This document shows positions 32,480-43,006 of a stretch of 64,000 bases of DNA, in pieces (position 1 is the first letter of the stretch; every line of letters begins with the position of its first letter). The translations under genes and the position numbers were made by a program. Under the pieces are notes generated by a model. The model saw nothing but the letters and a program-made list of their open reading frames with translations. It did no database searches and was not told the origin of the DNA. This stretch comes from Pseudomonadota bacterium (GTDB lineage Bacteria; Pseudomonadota; Gammaproteobacteria; Burkholderiales; Burkholderiaceae_C), in assembly GCA_021845505.1 (NCBI GenBank), contig JAJZVU010000013.1:1-64000 (forward strand), read 5' to 3'.

Positions 32480-33066
32480 ACATCGTCCTGATCAACCTGT
32501 TGCCCCACCGCGAGGCGCGGCGCAAGAAGCGTCGCGACGCCTTCTACATCGGCGCGGCGGTCACGTTGGTGCTCGGAGGCCTGCTGCTCGTGCTGGGCGA
32601 CGGAGTGCTGGGGGCGATGATCGATTCCCAGCAGTCGCGCAACGCCTTCCTGCAGTCGCAGATCGCCATCCTCGACCACCAGATCCGCGACATCGCCACG
32701 CTGCGCCAGCAGATCGAAAGCCTGCGCGCGCGCGAGAAGGCGGTCGAGGACCTGCAGTCGGCGCGCAACCTGCCCGTCTATCTGTTCGAGGACCTGACCC
32801 GCAAGACTCCGTCCGGGGTGCAACTGGGCGGTGTGAACCAGCAGGGCCTGACGGTGCTGATCCAGGGCACCGCGCTGAGCCAGCAGCGGGTGGCCGACTT
32901 CCTGCGCAACCTGTCCGACGGCCACGGCTGGCTGCAACAGCCGCAACTGATCGAAATCCACTCGGTGCGCGGGCCCGGCGGACAGCCGGAGTCGGCATTC
33001 CAGTTGCGCGCCACCTTGAGGCTGCCGGGCGCGCCCGTGGCCCAGAAGAAGCCGCCGGCACACTGA
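32476..33066 (+). CDS. pilN: Type IV pilus assembly protein PilN
   Basis: 196 aa, bitopic. The N-terminal INLLPHRE motif (residues 4-11) docks into PilM; the membrane segment is ~22-45, followed by a periplasmic coiled coil and ferredoxin-like fold that pairs with PilO. The ATG overlaps the pilM stop in ATGA. Confidence 0.95.
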   Translation: MNIVLINLLPHREARRKKRRDAFYIGAAVTLVLGGLLLVLGDGVLGAMIDSQQSRNAFLQSQIAILDHQIRDIATLRQQIESLRAREKAVEDLQSARNLPVYLFEDLTRKTPSGVQLGGVNQQGLTVLIQGTALSQQRVADFLRNLSDGHGWLQQPQLIEIHSVRGPGGQPESAFQLRATLRLPGAPVAQKKPPAH

Positions 33067-33082
33067 TCGGGAACATTCCAGC

Positions 33083-33757
33083 ATGGCCAACCCCTTGTCG
33101 ATGCGGATTGACTTCGCCACGCTGCAGGAGCGCGTGGCCGGGCAGTTCCGCGGACTGAACCAGAACGACCCCGGCACCTGGCCGCCGCTGCCGCGCTATA
33201 CGGTGTACGCGTTGCTGCTCGCGGTGGTGCTGGCGGTGGGCTGGTATTTCTGGCTGTCGGGCGTCAAGACCCAGCTGAGCAATGCCCGCCAGCAGGAAAT
33301 CCAGTTGCGCGGGACCTACAAGGCCAAGCTCGCGCAGGCGGTGAGCCTGGACCTGCTGAAGGCGCAGAAGGCGCAGGTGGAGCAGTACGTGCTGGTGCTG
33401 GAAAAGCAGTTGCCCGGCAAGGCCGAGATGGACGCACTGCTGTCGGACATCAACCAGGCCGGGATCGGGCGCGGCCTGCAGTTCGACCTGTTCCGCCCGG
33501 GCCAGGTCGACGTGCGCAACTACTACGCCGACCTGCCGATCGCCATCGAGGTGCAGGGCAGCTACAACGACCTGGCCTCGTTCACCTCCGACATCGCCAA
33601 GCTGTCGCGCATCGTGACCATCAACAACGTGAGCATCGGCCAGGGAACGCAGGGACGGCTGCGCATGGATGCGACCGCGATGACCTACCGCTACCTGGAC
33701 GCCGATGAAATCGCCGCCCAGCAAGGGCGGGCCAAGCCGCCGGGAGGACGCAAATGA
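33083..33757 (+). CDS. pilO: Type IV pilus assembly protein PilO
   Basis: 224 aa, bitopic. Membrane segment ~38-58 (YALLLAVVLAVGWYFWLSG), coiled coil ~60-110, then a periplasmic ferredoxin-like domain containing the PilO signature PIAIEVQGSYNDLASFTSDIAKLSRIV. Forms heterodimers with PilN in the alignment complex. The stop overlaps the pilP start. Confidence 0.95.
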   Translation: MANPLSMRIDFATLQERVAGQFRGLNQNDPGTWPPLPRYTVYALLLAVVLAVGWYFWLSGVKTQLSNARQQEIQLRGTYKAKLAQAVSLDLLKAQKAQVEQYVLVLEKQLPGKAEMDALLSDINQAGIGRGLQFDLFRPGQVDVRNYYADLPIAIEVQGSYNDLASFTSDIAKLSRIVTINNVSIGQGTQGRLRMDATAMTYRYLDADEIAAQQGRAKPPGGRK

Positions 33758-34320
33758 CCGGGTCGCAGCGGCGGGGCAAGGATCTGCGCGCTCGGGCCGG
33801 GCTGGCCTGCGCGGCGCTGCTGGCCGCATTGCTGGCGGGCTGCGGGGGCAACCGGCACGAGGACCTGCGCGCCTGGATGGCGCGCCAGCGCGCGCAGCTG
33901 CACCCCCAGGTCAAGCCGATCGAGCCGCCCAAGCCCTATGTGGCCGCCAGCTACAGCCTGTCCGAGGCGGTCAGCCCGTTTTCCGGCGCCAAGCTGCAGA
34001 CCGGGGTGCGCCAGGAGATGAGCCAGTTGAGCCCGGCGCTGCTGGCCCAGATGAACCGACCCAAGCAGCCGCTGGAAGCCTATTCGCTGGACCAGATCCA
34101 GATGGTCGGAAGCCTGACCATCGGCGGCACCCGCTACGCGCTGCTCAAGGCCGGCAACCTGCTGTTCCGCGTGCACGTCGGCGAGTACGCGGGCCAGCAT
34201 TACGGGCGCATTACCCAGATCGATGAAAACCAGGTGGTGTTGCAGGAATTGGTGCAGGACGCCACGGGCGACTGGGTGCACCACACCGCAACCCTTCAAT
34301 TGCAGGAGAGCAGCAAATGA
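33754..34320 (+). CDS. pilP: Type IV pilus lipoprotein PilP
   Basis: 188 aa. Lipobox LLAGC with lipidated C30, an unstructured linker with the PKPYVAASY region, then the beta-sandwich domain (YSLDQIQMVGSLTIGGTRYALLKAG...GRITQIDENQVVLQE). Bridges PilN/PilO to the PilQ secretin. ATGA overlaps at both ends (33754 and 34317). Confidence 0.95.
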   Translation: MTGSQRRGKDLRARAGLACAALLAALLAGCGGNRHEDLRAWMARQRAQLHPQVKPIEPPKPYVAASYSLSEAVSPFSGAKLQTGVRQEMSQLSPALLAQMNRPKQPLEAYSLDQIQMVGSLTIGGTRYALLKAGNLLFRVHVGEYAGQHYGRITQIDENQVVLQELVQDATGDWVHHTATLQLQESSK

Positions 34321-36551
34321 TGTCCCTTCGGCCTGAACGTGCGAGCGTGGCCCGATGCCTGGCCGGCGCGGCGCTGCTGTGGGGGCTGGCCTGCGCTGCC
34401 GCTGCGCAGGCCGCCAATGTGCTGCAAAGCATCAACGCCAGCACGCAGGGCGGGCAGGTGGTCGTCGACATGCAGTTCGCCCAGCCGTTGCAGGCCGCTC
34501 CGGTCGGGTTCACCATCGATCGGCCCGCCGCGGTGGTGCTGGACTTCCCCGGGGTCAGTTCGCCGCTGGGCCTGGACGCCATCAAGTCCACCCAGGGCAA
34601 CCTGCGTTCGGCCGATGTGGTGCAGGCGCAGGGACGCGCCCGCGTGGTGCTGAACCTGCGCCGCAGCACCCCCTACACCACCCGCGTCGAGGGCCGGCAG
34701 CTGCTGGTGACCATGCAGGCGCCGCAGAGCGCGCCGGCCAATCCCAGCGCCAGCGCCACCCCGGTGGGCGAGACGGTGCATTTCGCCAAGTCGCGCAACA
34801 CCCTGCAGCTGGCGCTGCGCAGCGTCGACTTCCACCGCACCAGCGACGGCTCCGGGCGTATTGTCGTCGGCCTGCCGAACACCCAGGTGGGTGTGGACAT
34901 CCACCAGCAGGGGCAGAACATCGTCGTCGACTTCCTCAACACCAGCCTGCCTTCGGACCTGCGCAGGCGCATGCTGGTGGGGGACTTCGCGACTCCGGTG
35001 AAGACGATCACCACCTTCCAGATGGGCGACAACGTGCGCATGGTGGTGCAACCCACCGGCGCCTACGAGCAAAGCGCCTACCAGGCCAACAACCAGTTCG
35101 TGCTCGAGGTGCACCCGCAGGTTCCCAACCCCCGCCAGCTGGTGGCGGGCAGCGGCCCGGGCTACCACGGGCGCAAGCTGTCGCTGGACTTCCAGAACAT
35201 CGATGTCCGCTCGCTGCTGCAGGTGTTCGCCGACTTCACCGGGCTGAACGTGGTGGTCAGCGATTCGGTCAGCGGCAACCTCACCTTGCGGCTGAAGGAC
35301 GTGCCGTGGGACCAGGCGCTGCACATCATCCTGCAGGCCAAGGGACTGGGCGAGCGCAAGGAAGGCAACGTGCTGTGGATCGCGCCGCGCCAGGAGATCA
35401 TCGCGCGTGAGCGCACCGAGCTGCAGGCGGCCAAGTCGCGCGAAGCGCTGGAGCCGCTGAAGACCGAGACCTTCCAGCTCAACTACCAGAAGGCCGCCGC
35501 GGTGGTCGCGCTGCTGACCGGCGCCACCAGCGGGGTGCAGCAGGGCGCGCCGAACACCGCGCCGATCCCCTACCCGGTGCTGTCCAGCGCCAACACCGCA
35601 GCGTCCAACACCTCGCGCATCCTGTCGTCGCGCGGAACGGTGATCGCCGATCCGCGCACCAACCAGATTTTCGTCACCGACATTCCGTCCAAGCTGCGGG
35701 AGATCGCGGAGTTCATCCACAAGATCGACAAGCCGGTGCGGCAGGTGCTGATCGAGGCGCGCATCGTCGAGGCCACCGACCAGTTCGGTCGCTCGCTGGG
35801 CGCCAAGCTGGGCTACTGGAACAACAACCTGCCGGGAACCGGGGGCAACAACCCGGGTGCCGCGGTGGGCGGTGACTACCTGGGCGTCGGGCAGGCCACC
35901 GGGCAGACCCTGGCCACCGGCGCGACGCTGACCGACAGCCAGTTCGTCAACCTGCCGGCGACGACCATCGCGAACACCGTGCTGGCCGGGGTCAACCCCG
36001 GTACGCTGGCGATCAGCCTGTTCAACGCGGGCGCCAACCGGTTCATCAACCTGGAACTGTCGGCTCTCGAGGCCGATGGCCAGGGCAAGGTGATCTCGGC
36101 GCCGCGGGTGATCACCGCCGACATGCAGCAGGCCCATATCGAGCAGGGCACCGAGATCCCCTACCAGCAGGCGACCTCCAGCGGCGCCACCGCGGTGCAG
36201 TTCGCCAAGGCCGTGCTCAGCCTGGACGTCACGCCGCAGATCACCCCGGATGGCAACGTGATCATGAACGTCGCGGTGCACAAGGACAGCGTCGGTCAGA
36301 ACACCAACAACGGCCCGGCGATCAACACCAACACCGTCAGCACCCAGGTGCAGGTGGAGAACGGCGGCACCGTGGTGCTCGGGGGCATCTACACCTCGCA
36401 GGAGTCCGATCAGACCGACAAGGTGCCGCTGCTGGGCGACATCCCGGTTCTGGGCTACCTGTTCAAGACCAAGAGCAAGAGCATGCAGAAGGACGAGTTG
36501 ATGATCTTTCTGACCCCGCGCATCGTCAACAACGCCGACCTCACCCACTGA
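34317..36551 (+). CDS. pilQ: Type IV pilus secretin PilQ
   Basis: 744 aa outer-membrane secretin. Signal peptide with cleavage near AQAA; two AMIN domains (~35-140 and ~160-270) that bind peptidoglycan; an N0/STN domain from ~285 ([30 protein letters not shown]); an N1 domain; and a C-terminal secretin domain (~470-744) ending with the [15 protein letters not shown] signature and RIVNNADL. A Gly/Asn-rich insertion (~505-520) sits in the secretin domain. The start could be either of two adjacent ATGs. Confidence 0.96.
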   Translation: MMSLRPERASVARCLAGAALLWGLACAAAAQAANVLQSINASTQGGQVVVDMQFAQPLQAAPVGFTIDRPAAVVLDFPGVSSPLGLDAIKSTQGNLRSADVVQAQGRARVVLNLRRSTPYTTRVEGRQLLVTMQAPQSAPANPSASATPVGETVHFAKSRNTLQLALRSVDFHRTSDGSGRIVVGLPNTQVGVDIHQQGQNIVVDFLNTSLPSDLRRRMLVGDFATPVKTITTFQMGDNVRMVVQPTGAYEQSAYQANNQFVLEVHPQVPNPRQLVAGSGPGYHGRKLSLDFQNIDVRSLLQVFADFTGLNVVVSDSVSGNLTLRLKDVPWDQALHIILQAKGLGERKEGNVLWIAPRQEIIARERTELQAAKSREALEPLKTETFQLNYQKAAAVVALLTGATSGVQQGAPNTAPIPYPVLSSANTAASNTSRILSSRGTVIADPRTNQIFVTDIPSKLREIAEFIHKIDKPVRQVLIEARIVEATDQFGRSLGAKLGYWNNNLPGTGGNNPGAAVGGDYLGVGQATGQTLATGATLTDSQFVNLPATTIANTVLAGVNPGTLAISLFNAGANRFINLELSALEADGQGKVISAPRVITADMQQAHIEQGTEIPYQQATSSGATAVQFAKAVLSLDVTPQITPDGNVIMNVAVHKDSVGQNTNNGPAINTNTVSTQVQVENGGTVVLGGIYTSQESDQTDKVPLLGDIPVLGYLFKTKSKSMQKDELMIFLTPRIVNNADLTH

Positions 36552-36600
36552 GCCGGGGCGCGGCGGCGCGAGCCCGCCGCGGCTGCCGACGGGGAAGACC

Positions 36601-37152
36601 GTGAGTGCTTCGCCACGCATTTTCCTCGTCGGCCTGATGGGTGCGGGCAAGACCACGGTCGGCCGCTCGCTGGCACAGCGCACCGGCCTGTCCTTCGTCG
36701 ACAGCGACCAGGAGATCGAGCGCCGCTGCTCGATGACCGTCAGCGAGGTGTTCGCCGCCGAGGGCGAGGCGGGATTCCGCGACCGCGAGCAGCAGGTGAT
36801 CGACGAGCTGACCCGGCAGGACGGAGTGGTGCTGGCCACCGGCGGCGGCGCCGTGCTGCGCGAGGCGAACCGACGCGCTCTGCACGAGCGCGGCACCGTG
36901 GTCTACCTGCGCGCGGCTCCCGACGAACTGGCCCACCGCATGCGCAACGACCGCGTGCGGCCCTTGCTGCGCGGGGTCGATCCGCGCACCCGCCTGCGCG
37001 AGTTGTACCGCCAACGCGATCCGCTGTATCGCGAAGTCGCGCATTTTGTGATCGAGACCGGAAGGCCCTCGCCGGCGATGCTCAGCCAGCTGGTGCTGGC
37101 GCAGCTCGAGCTGGCCGGGGTGGTCGTCGGCCGCGCCGTGCCGCAACGCTGA
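36601..37152 (+). CDS. aroK: Shikimate kinase
   Basis: 183 aa, P-loop kinase phosphorylating shikimate. Walker [17 protein letters not shown] (~9-24), DSD.EIE shikimate-binding (~32-38), GGGAVL (~81-86) and the lid [13 protein letters not shown] (~120-132). GTG start at 36601, 49 bp after pilQ, probably the same transcript. The pilQ-aroK-aroB order is conserved in proteobacteria. Confidence 0.96.
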   Translation: MSASPRIFLVGLMGAGKTTVGRSLAQRTGLSFVDSDQEIERRCSMTVSEVFAAEGEAGFRDREQQVIDELTRQDGVVLATGGGAVLREANRRALHERGTVVYLRAAPDELAHRMRNDRVRPLLRGVDPRTRLRELYRQRDPLYREVAHFVIETGRPSPAMLSQLVLAQLELAGVVVGRAVPQR

Positions 37153-37174
37153 CGCGCCGACGCGGCCGCGCTCC

Positions 37175-37180
37175 TACAAT
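37175..37180 (+). promoter_or_regulatory. Internal -10 box before aroB
   Basis: TACAAT, giving a ~35-nt leader before aroB. No clear -35. It may provide pilus-independent expression of aroB-dgt. Confidence 0.4.
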
Positions 37181-37221
37181 GGCGGGCTTTCCATGCCACA
37201 GCCCGCGCGAGGGCCGCTCCC

Positions 37222-38331
37222 ATGAGCAGTGTCCGGGTCGAACTCGGTTCGCGTTCGTATGACATCGTGATCGGCGGCGGCCTGCTGCGCCGGCCGCAGA
37301 GCTTCGCCGCGGTGGCCAGCCCGCGCGCCAGCGCGCTGGTGGTCAGCAACACCACGGTGGCGCCGCTGTACGCCCAGGCGCTCCACGACAGCCTGCTGCC
37401 GCATTTCGCGCGGGTGCTGCGGTGCGTGCTTCCCGACGGCGAGCAGTACAAGGACTGGCAGACCCTGAACCAGGTGTTCGACACCCTGCTCGAACAGCAT
37501 TGCGACCGCCGCAGCGTGCTGTTCGCTCTCGGCGGCGGGGTGATCGGCGACACCACCGGCTTCGCCGCCGCCTGCTACATGCGGGGGGTGGACTTCGTGC
37601 AGGTCCCCACGACGCTGCTGGCGCAGGTCGACTCGTCGGTCGGCGGCAAGACCGGAATCAACCATCCGGCGGGCAAGAACATGATCGGCGCCTTCCACCA
37701 GCCGCGGCTCGTGGTGGCCGACACCGACACCCTGCGCAGCCTGCCGCGGCGCGAGCTCCAGGCCGGGCTGGCCGAGGTGATCAAGCACGGCGCGATCGCC
37801 GACTCCGGGTTCTTCGAGTGGCTCGAGGGGCATGTCGAGGCGCTGCTCGAACTCGACCCCCAGGCCGTCGAACACGCGGTGCGGCGCTGCTGCGAGATCA
37901 AGGCCGCGGTCGTCGCGCGCGACGAGACCGAGAGCGGCACCCGCGCGCTGCTCAACTTCGGCCACACCTTCGGCCACGCGATCGAGGCCGCGATGGGCTG
38001 GGGCAGCTGGCTGCACGGCGAGGCGGTCGCGGCCGGAATGGTCGTGGCCGCCGAGCTGTCGGTGGCGCTGGGGTCGCTGGGGCGCGAGCCGCAGCAGCGG
38101 CTGCTCGACTTGCTGCGCCGGGCCGGCTTGCCGGTCGAGGTGCCCGCGTTGCCGGTCTCGCGCTACCTCGAGCTCATGCGGGTGGACAAGAAGGCCGAAG
38201 CCGGGGCCGTGCGCTACGTGCTGCTCGAAGGACTGGGAGCGGCGCGGCTGGGCCCGGCCAGCGACGAGCAGGCCGCGCGCGCGCTGCTCGCGCACGGCGC
38301 GCAGGCCCCGCAGGCGCTCGCCGGCGCCTGA
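37222..38331 (+). CDS. aroB: 3-dehydroquinate synthase
   Basis: 369 aa. The second shikimate-pathway enzyme (NAD and Zn dependent). NAD-binding [12 protein letters not shown] and [39 protein letters not shown], and Zn ligands in the Glu of LAEVIKHG and the histidines of [11 protein letters not shown] and [11 protein letters not shown]. Full length. ATG 37222; dgt begins right after its stop. Confidence 0.97.
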   Translation: MSSVRVELGSRSYDIVIGGGLLRRPQSFAAVASPRASALVVSNTTVAPLYAQALHDSLLPHFARVLRCVLPDGEQYKDWQTLNQVFDTLLEQHCDRRSVLFALGGGVIGDTTGFAAACYMRGVDFVQVPTTLLAQVDSSVGGKTGINHPAGKNMIGAFHQPRLVVADTDTLRSLPRRELQAGLAEVIKHGAIADSGFFEWLEGHVEALLELDPQAVEHAVRRCCEIKAAVVARDETESGTRALLNFGHTFGHAIEAAMGWGSWLHGEAVAAGMVVAAELSVALGSLGREPQQRLLDLLRRAGLPVEVPALPVSRYLELMRVDKKAEAGAVRYVLLEGLGAARLGPASDEQAARALLAHGAQAPQALAGA

Positions 38332-39492
38332 GTGACCGTGTCGTCGGACAGCGCAATCCCCGCGGCGCCGGCGAAGGCGCGTTATGCCAGCGATGCGCGG
38401 CGCTCGCGCGGGCGCCGGCATGCCGAGCCGCCGCCGCGCGACCGCAACGACTACCAGCGCGATCGCGACCGCATCGTGCATTGCGGCGCCTTCAGGCGGC
38501 TGGAATACAAGACCCAGGTCTTCCTCAACCACGAAGGCGACCTGTTCCGCACCCGCCTGACCCACAGCCTGGAGGTCGCGCAGATCGCCCGCTCGATGGC
38601 CCGCGCGCTCGGGCTCGACGAAGACCTGACCGAGGCGATCGCGCTGGCCCACGATCTCGGCCATACCCCTTTCGGCCACGCCGGCCAGGACGCGCTGGCC
38701 GGCTGCATGCGCAGCCGCGAACCGGCCGGCGGAGGTTTCGAGCACAACCTGCAGAGCCTGCGGGTGGTCGACCGGCTGGAGGAGCGCTACGCGGCCTTCG
38801 ACGGGCTGAACCTGTGCTTCGAGACCCGCGAAGGCGTGCTCAAGCATTGTTCGCGGCGCAACGCCGAGCGTCTGGGCGACGTGGGCGAGCGCTTCCTGCT
38901 GGGGCGCCAACCCAGCCTGGAGGCCCAGGTCGCGAACCTGGCCGACGAGATCGCCTACAACAACCACGACATCGACGACGGCATCCGCTCCGGCCTGCTG
39001 AGCCTGGAGCAGCTCGAGGAGGTGCCGTTCTTCGGCGGCCACCTGCACGCGGTGCGCGCCGCCTACCCCGGGCTGGGCGCCAAGCGGGTGCTGGCGGAGA
39101 CCATCCGGCGCATGATTTCGGCCCTGATCGCCGACATGGTCGAGCAGACCGCCTGGCGCATACGCGACAGCGCCGTCGCGAGTCCCGAGGAGGTGCGCGC
39201 GGCCCCGGCGCTGGCCGCGTTCAGCGCGCCGGTGCGCGAACAGCTGCGGCAGTTGCAGCAGTTGCTGTACCGCCAGCTGTACCGCCACCCCCAGGTGCTG
39301 CGCTCGACCACCAAGGCGTCGCGGGTGCTGCGCGAGTTGTTCGACGCCTACGCCGACGACCCCCGCCTGCTGCCGGTCGAATACCAGCGCAGTCAGCGCC
39401 AGTTGCGTTCGATCGCCGACTACATCGCCGGCATGACCGATCGCTACGCCATCCGCGAGCACCGCAAGCTGTTCTCGGTGCACGACTGGTAG
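38332..39492 (+). CDS. dgt: Deoxyguanosinetriphosphate triphosphohydrolase-like protein
   Basis: 386 aa, HD-domain dNTP triphosphohydrolase. The HD metal site is seen as [18 protein letters not shown] (~78-95) and [19 protein letters not shown] (~108-126); the C-terminal NHDIDDGIR region completes the family pattern. GTG start 38332 follows the aroB stop directly (TGAGTG). It controls dGTP pools; short clade members may prefer other dNTPs. Confidence 0.93.
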   Translation: MTVSSDSAIPAAPAKARYASDARRSRGRRHAEPPPRDRNDYQRDRDRIVHCGAFRRLEYKTQVFLNHEGDLFRTRLTHSLEVAQIARSMARALGLDEDLTEAIALAHDLGHTPFGHAGQDALAGCMRSREPAGGGFEHNLQSLRVVDRLEERYAAFDGLNLCFETREGVLKHCSRRNAERLGDVGERFLLGRQPSLEAQVANLADEIAYNNHDIDDGIRSGLLSLEQLEEVPFFGGHLHAVRAAYPGLGAKRVLAETIRRMISALIADMVEQTAWRIRDSAVASPEEVRAAPALAAFSAPVREQLRQLQQLLYRQLYRHPQVLRSTTKASRVLRELFDAYADDPRLLPVEYQRSQRQLRSIADYIAGMTDRYAIREHRKLFSVHDW

Positions 39493-39570
39493 CCGCCGCG
39501 CCAGCGCCGCGGGCGTTGCGCGGCGCGTCGGAATAAAACCACACAGATACCATGGGCACTATGTCTGCGT

Positions 39571-39585
39571 ATGCAAAGTTTGCAT
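39571..39585. promoter_or_regulatory. Inverted repeat ATGCAAA-g-TTTGCAT upstream of the efflux regulator
   Basis: A perfect 7-bp inverted repeat just before the MarR-type gene, overlapping the -35 position of a promoter whose -10 would be TATTAT at 39593-39598. A likely auto-operator. An upstream candidate start codon (39584) lies within it. Confidence 0.6.
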
Positions 39586-39592
39586 GGGCAAA

Positions 39593-39598
39593 TATTAT
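39593..39598 (+). promoter_or_regulatory. -10 box of the marR-efflux operon
   Basis: TATTAT ends 6 nt before the ATG at 39605, putting the transcript start on the start codon. No ribosome-binding site precedes it, so a leaderless mRNA is predicted. Confidence 0.45.
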
Positions 39599-39604
39599 GG
39601 CGTC

Positions 39605-40153
39605 ATGGAAAACCCGGACGACCCTGGAGACTCCCCGGCTGCGCAGCCGCAGCGCGAGGACTACTACCAGGTTGCGAACTATTCCAGCGACCAGTCGGTG
39701 GGTTACTGGATCAAGCACGCCTACATGACCCTGCAGCGCCAGCTCGACCTGGACATGCAGGAACTCGACCTCACCGGCATGCAATGGGGTCCGCTGTGGC
39801 TGATCCGGCGCTGCCGCGCCGACACCGTGGCCGCCTGCGCCCGCGAGGCGGGGATCGACACCGGCGCGATGACCCGCATGCTCGACCGGCTGGAGGCCAA
39901 GGGCCTGCTCGAGCGTACCCGCAGCGTGCAGGACCGACGGGTGGTGCATGTGCACCTGACCGAGCGTGGGCGCGACGTCGCCGACCGCATCCCGGCTTGC
40001 GTCGTGCGGGTGCTGAACCGCCAGTTGCGGGGTTTCAGCCACGACGAGGTCCGTCAACTGCTGGACTTGTTGCAACGATTCGTACGCAACGGCGCAGCCG
40101 CGGGCTGCGCCGACTCAGCTTGCGGAGCGCATTCCGACCCTCCCCGACCATGA
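39605..40153 (+). CDS. MarR-family regulator of the efflux operon (EmrR-like)
   Basis: 182 aa. Winged helix ~70-130: MQWGPLWLIRRCRADTVAACAREAGIDTGAMTRMLDRLEAKGLLERTRSVQDRRVVHVHLTERG includes the DxRxxxxxLTxxG wing. An N-terminal ~35-residue acidic/Gln-rich arm precedes it. ATG 39605 is preferred (a -10 box ends six bases upstream); ATG 39584 would add seven residues. The stop overlaps the next gene in ATGA, so the regulator and pump share an mRNA. It probably represses until a toxic substrate binds. Confidence 0.88.
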   Translation: MENPDDPGDSPAAQPQREDYYQVANYSSDQSVGYWIKHAYMTLQRQLDLDMQELDLTGMQWGPLWLIRRCRADTVAACAREAGIDTGAMTRMLDRLEAKGLLERTRSVQDRRVVHVHLTERGRDVADRIPACVVRVLNRQLRGFSHDEVRQLLDLLQRFVRNGAAAGCADSACGAHSDPPRP

Positions 40154-41640
40154 ACCCCTTGCAATTGTTTCGCCCCCCCGCGCGGCCGGCACCGGGGCCG
40201 CAGCGTACGGCCTGGCGCCTGGCCGCCTGGGCCGTCGCCGCGGCAAGCCTCGGCGGCTGCGCCTGGCCGGGCGCCAGCGCGCCACGCGCGCGGCTGGTGC
40301 AGCCCGCGCAGCTCGGACTGGGTCCCAGCGCCACGGTGTTTCCCGCCGAGCAGTGGTGGAAGCGCTTTGGCGACCCCCGGCTCGACCACCTGGAGCGACT
40401 CGCGCTGCAGGGCAACCCCGGGTTGCAGCAGGCGCAGGCGCGCGAGCGCCAGGCGCGGGCGGCCACCGGGTTGGCGCGCAGCGCGCTGCTGCCGCAAGTC
40501 AACGCGGCGCTGTCGTCCACCCGCGAGCGCTTCAGCCAGAACGACATCTATCCGCCGCCGCTCGGAGGCAGTGTCTACACCGAGAACCAGCTCGCGTTGC
40601 AGGGTCGCTACGACTTCGACTTCTTCGGCCGCAATCGCGCCCGCCTGCAGGCCGCGATCGGCCAGGCGCGCGCCGCCCAGGCGCAAACCCAGGCAGCCCG
40701 AGTGCTCATCACCTCCGACGTGGCCGCCGCGTACTTCCGCCTGGCCGGGCTGGTCGCCCAGGGGCGGGTGATCGAGCGCAGCCTGCGCCAGCGCCAGGCC
40801 ATCGCCCGCCTGGTCGGCGAGCGCGCCCGCGCCGGGCTGGACAACACCCTGCAGCAGCGCGAGGCGCAGGCGCAGATTCCCCAGTTGCAGCTCAAGGTCG
40901 AGGCCAATCGCGAGGCCCAGCAACAGGCGCGCGATGCGCTGGCGGCGCTGATCGGGCGCGGCCCGCAGGCGACCGCGGCGCTGCATCCGCGGCTGCGGCA
41001 GGTTCCGCTGCCGCAACTGCCGCGGCAATTGCCGGCCAGCCTGATCGGCCGCCGCCCGGACGTGGTGGCCGCGCGCTGGCAGGTGCAAAGCGCGCTGGCC
41101 TCGGTGCGCGAGGCGCGCGCCAGTTTCTACCCCGACATCAACCTCAGCGCCTTCGTGGGGTTCCAGGCCCTGGGGTTCAGCCAGTTCCTGGCGGCCGGCA
41201 GCCGCGCCTGGGGCGTGGGTCCGGCGCTGGACCTGCCGATCTTCGAGGGCGGCGCGCTGCGCGCCCAACTGCGCGCCAGCGATGCCGCGGCCGACGCTGC
41301 GATCGACCAGTACAACGCCACGCTGGTGGGCGCGGTGCGCGAGGTCGCCGACGCCGTCGCGCAGCGCCGTTCGGTGCAGCTGCAGATGCGCCAGCAGCGG
41401 CGCGCGCTGCTGCTGGCCAGCCAGGCGCACGCACTCGCGCGCGGGCGCTACCGGGCCGGCCTGGGCAACGAACTGATGGTGTTGCAGGCGCAGGAGCCGG
41501 TGCTGCAACTGCAGCAGCTCGGCGCGGAGCTCAAGACCCAGGCCCTGCTCGACGACGTGGCGCTGACCCGGGCGCTGGGCGGCGGCTACGCCGGCGCACC
41601 CCCGGCGGCCGTGGCCGCAGCGCCCGGCGGCGCCCGCTGA
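40150..41640 (+). CDS. RND/EmrAB-type outer-membrane efflux lipoprotein (NodT family)
   Basis: 496 aa, TolC-like trimeric channel. Lipobox SLGGC with lipidated C37; two outer-membrane efflux repeats (~80-270 and ~290-475) of long helices and beta-strands, with RRPDVVAARWQVQSALASVREARASFYPDINL as the hallmark. The Ala/Pro-rich tail is variable. Coupled to the upstream regulator by an ATGA overlap, 55 bp before the periplasmic adaptor. Confidence 0.92.
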   Translation: MNPLQLFRPPARPAPGPQRTAWRLAAWAVAAASLGGCAWPGASAPRARLVQPAQLGLGPSATVFPAEQWWKRFGDPRLDHLERLALQGNPGLQQAQARERQARAATGLARSALLPQVNAALSSTRERFSQNDIYPPPLGGSVYTENQLALQGRYDFDFFGRNRARLQAAIGQARAAQAQTQAARVLITSDVAAAYFRLAGLVAQGRVIERSLRQRQAIARLVGERARAGLDNTLQQREAQAQIPQLQLKVEANREAQQQARDALAALIGRGPQATAALHPRLRQVPLPQLPRQLPASLIGRRPDVVAARWQVQSALASVREARASFYPDINLSAFVGFQALGFSQFLAAGSRAWGVGPALDLPIFEGGALRAQLRASDAAADAAIDQYNATLVGAVREVADAVAQRRSVQLQMRQQRRALLLASQAHALARGRYRAGLGNELMVLQAQEPVLQLQQLGAELKTQALLDDVALTRALGGGYAGAPPAAVAAAPGGAR

Positions 41641-41695
41641 GTCCGCTGCCTGCACCGAACGAACAAGAACACACTCGCATGATCCGGAGCTTCGC

Positions 41696-42982
41696 ATGAG
41701 CGCCCAATTGCCAGACCAGAACCCACAAGCCACCGCCGAGGCGGATGCCCGCGCCGCGCGGCGTCGCAAGCTGATGCTCGGCGCGATCGGCACCTTCATC
41801 GTCATCGGCCTGATCTACGGCGGCTACGAATACTGGCTGTCGCAGCGCGAGGTCAACACCGACGACGCCTACGTCGGCGGCGACCTGGTGCAGGTCACCC
41901 CGCAGGTGGGAGGTACCGTGACTTCGATCGACGCCGACGACACCCAGGTGGTGCATGCCGGCCAGACCCTGGTGCGCCTGGACGGCGCCGACGCGCGCGT
42001 CGCGCTGCAGCAGGCCGAGGCACAGCTCGGCCAGGCGGTGCGGGGAATCCGCGTCACCTATGCGCAGACCGCCGCATTGCGTTCGCAGGTCGAGGTGCGC
42101 CAGACCGACGTCGCCACGGCCCGCGCCAACCTGGCCAAGGCCGAGGACGCGCTGCGCCGCCGGCGCGCGCTGCAAGGCACCGGCGCGGTCGGCGCCGAGG
42201 AGTTGCGCCAGGCGCAGATCGCCGTGCAGGCCGCGCAAAGCGCGGTGCGCACCGCGCAAAGCGCCGTGCAGGCGGCGCGCGCCGCGGTGGCCGCCAACGA
42301 GGCGCAGACCGCCGGCAGCGTGCTGGCGCGCAATCCGACGGTACGGCTGGCCGCCGCGCGGGTGCGCGAGGCGTACCTGGCGCTGGAGCGCACCCGCATC
42401 GTGGCTCCGGTCAGCGGGGTGGTCGCGCGGCGCAGCGTGCAACTGGGCCAGCGCGTCGGGCCCGGCATGCCGCTGATGACCGTGGTGCCGCTGGACCACG
42501 TCTGGGTGGATGCGAATTTCAAGGAGACCCAGTTGCGCAACCTGCGCATCGGCCAGAAGGCCAGCGTGGTCGCCGACATCTACGGCAGCCACGTGGTGTA
42601 CAAGGGCCGGGTGGTGGGAATTTCCGCCGGCAGCGGATCGGCCTTCGCGCTGTTGCCCGCGCAAAACGCCACAGGCAACTGGATCAAGGTCGTGCAGCGC
42701 CTGCCGGTGCGCATCCGCCTGCAGTCGGCGCAGTTGCGCGCCCATCCGCTGCGCGTGGGGCTGTCGACCGAGGTCACGGTGGACATCCGCGACCATTCGG
42801 GCACCCCGGTGGTCGGCCTGGCGCCGAGCAAGCCGGTGGCCAGCACCGACATGTACGCGGCCAACTGGGCCAAGGCCGACGCGCTGGTGGCGCGCATCAT
42901 CGCCGCCAATGTCGGCGGCATGCCGGCGGCCGAGGTCGGCCTGCACCGCGCCGCGCCGCGTCGCGCGGCGGCCCGGCGCTGA
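41696..42982 (+). CDS. emrA: EmrA-like periplasmic adaptor (HlyD family)
   Basis: 428 aa. One N-terminal membrane anchor (~27-45, LMLGAIGTFIVIGLIYGGY), then a lipoyl/barrel-sandwich hybrid split by a long coiled coil (~100-210), and a beta-barrel (~250-370). NTDDAYVGGDLVQVTPQVGGTV is the EmrA signature. It links the inner-membrane pump to the outer channel. GGAG eight bases before ATG 41696. Confidence 0.92.
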   Translation: MSAQLPDQNPQATAEADARAARRRKLMLGAIGTFIVIGLIYGGYEYWLSQREVNTDDAYVGGDLVQVTPQVGGTVTSIDADDTQVVHAGQTLVRLDGADARVALQQAEAQLGQAVRGIRVTYAQTAALRSQVEVRQTDVATARANLAKAEDALRRRRALQGTGAVGAEELRQAQIAVQAAQSAVRTAQSAVQAARAAVAANEAQTAGSVLARNPTVRLAAARVREAYLALERTRIVAPVSGVVARRSVQLGQRVGPGMPLMTVVPLDHVWVDANFKETQLRNLRIGQKASVVADIYGSHVVYKGRVVGISAGSGSAFALLPAQNATGNWIKVVQRLPVRIRLQSAQLRAHPLRVGLSTEVTVDIRDHSGTPVVGLAPSKPVASTDMYAANWAKADALVARIIAANVGGMPAAEVGLHRAAPRRAAARR

Positions 42983-43006
42983 GCCCGCGGCAGCCAGGGA
43001 GCGATC

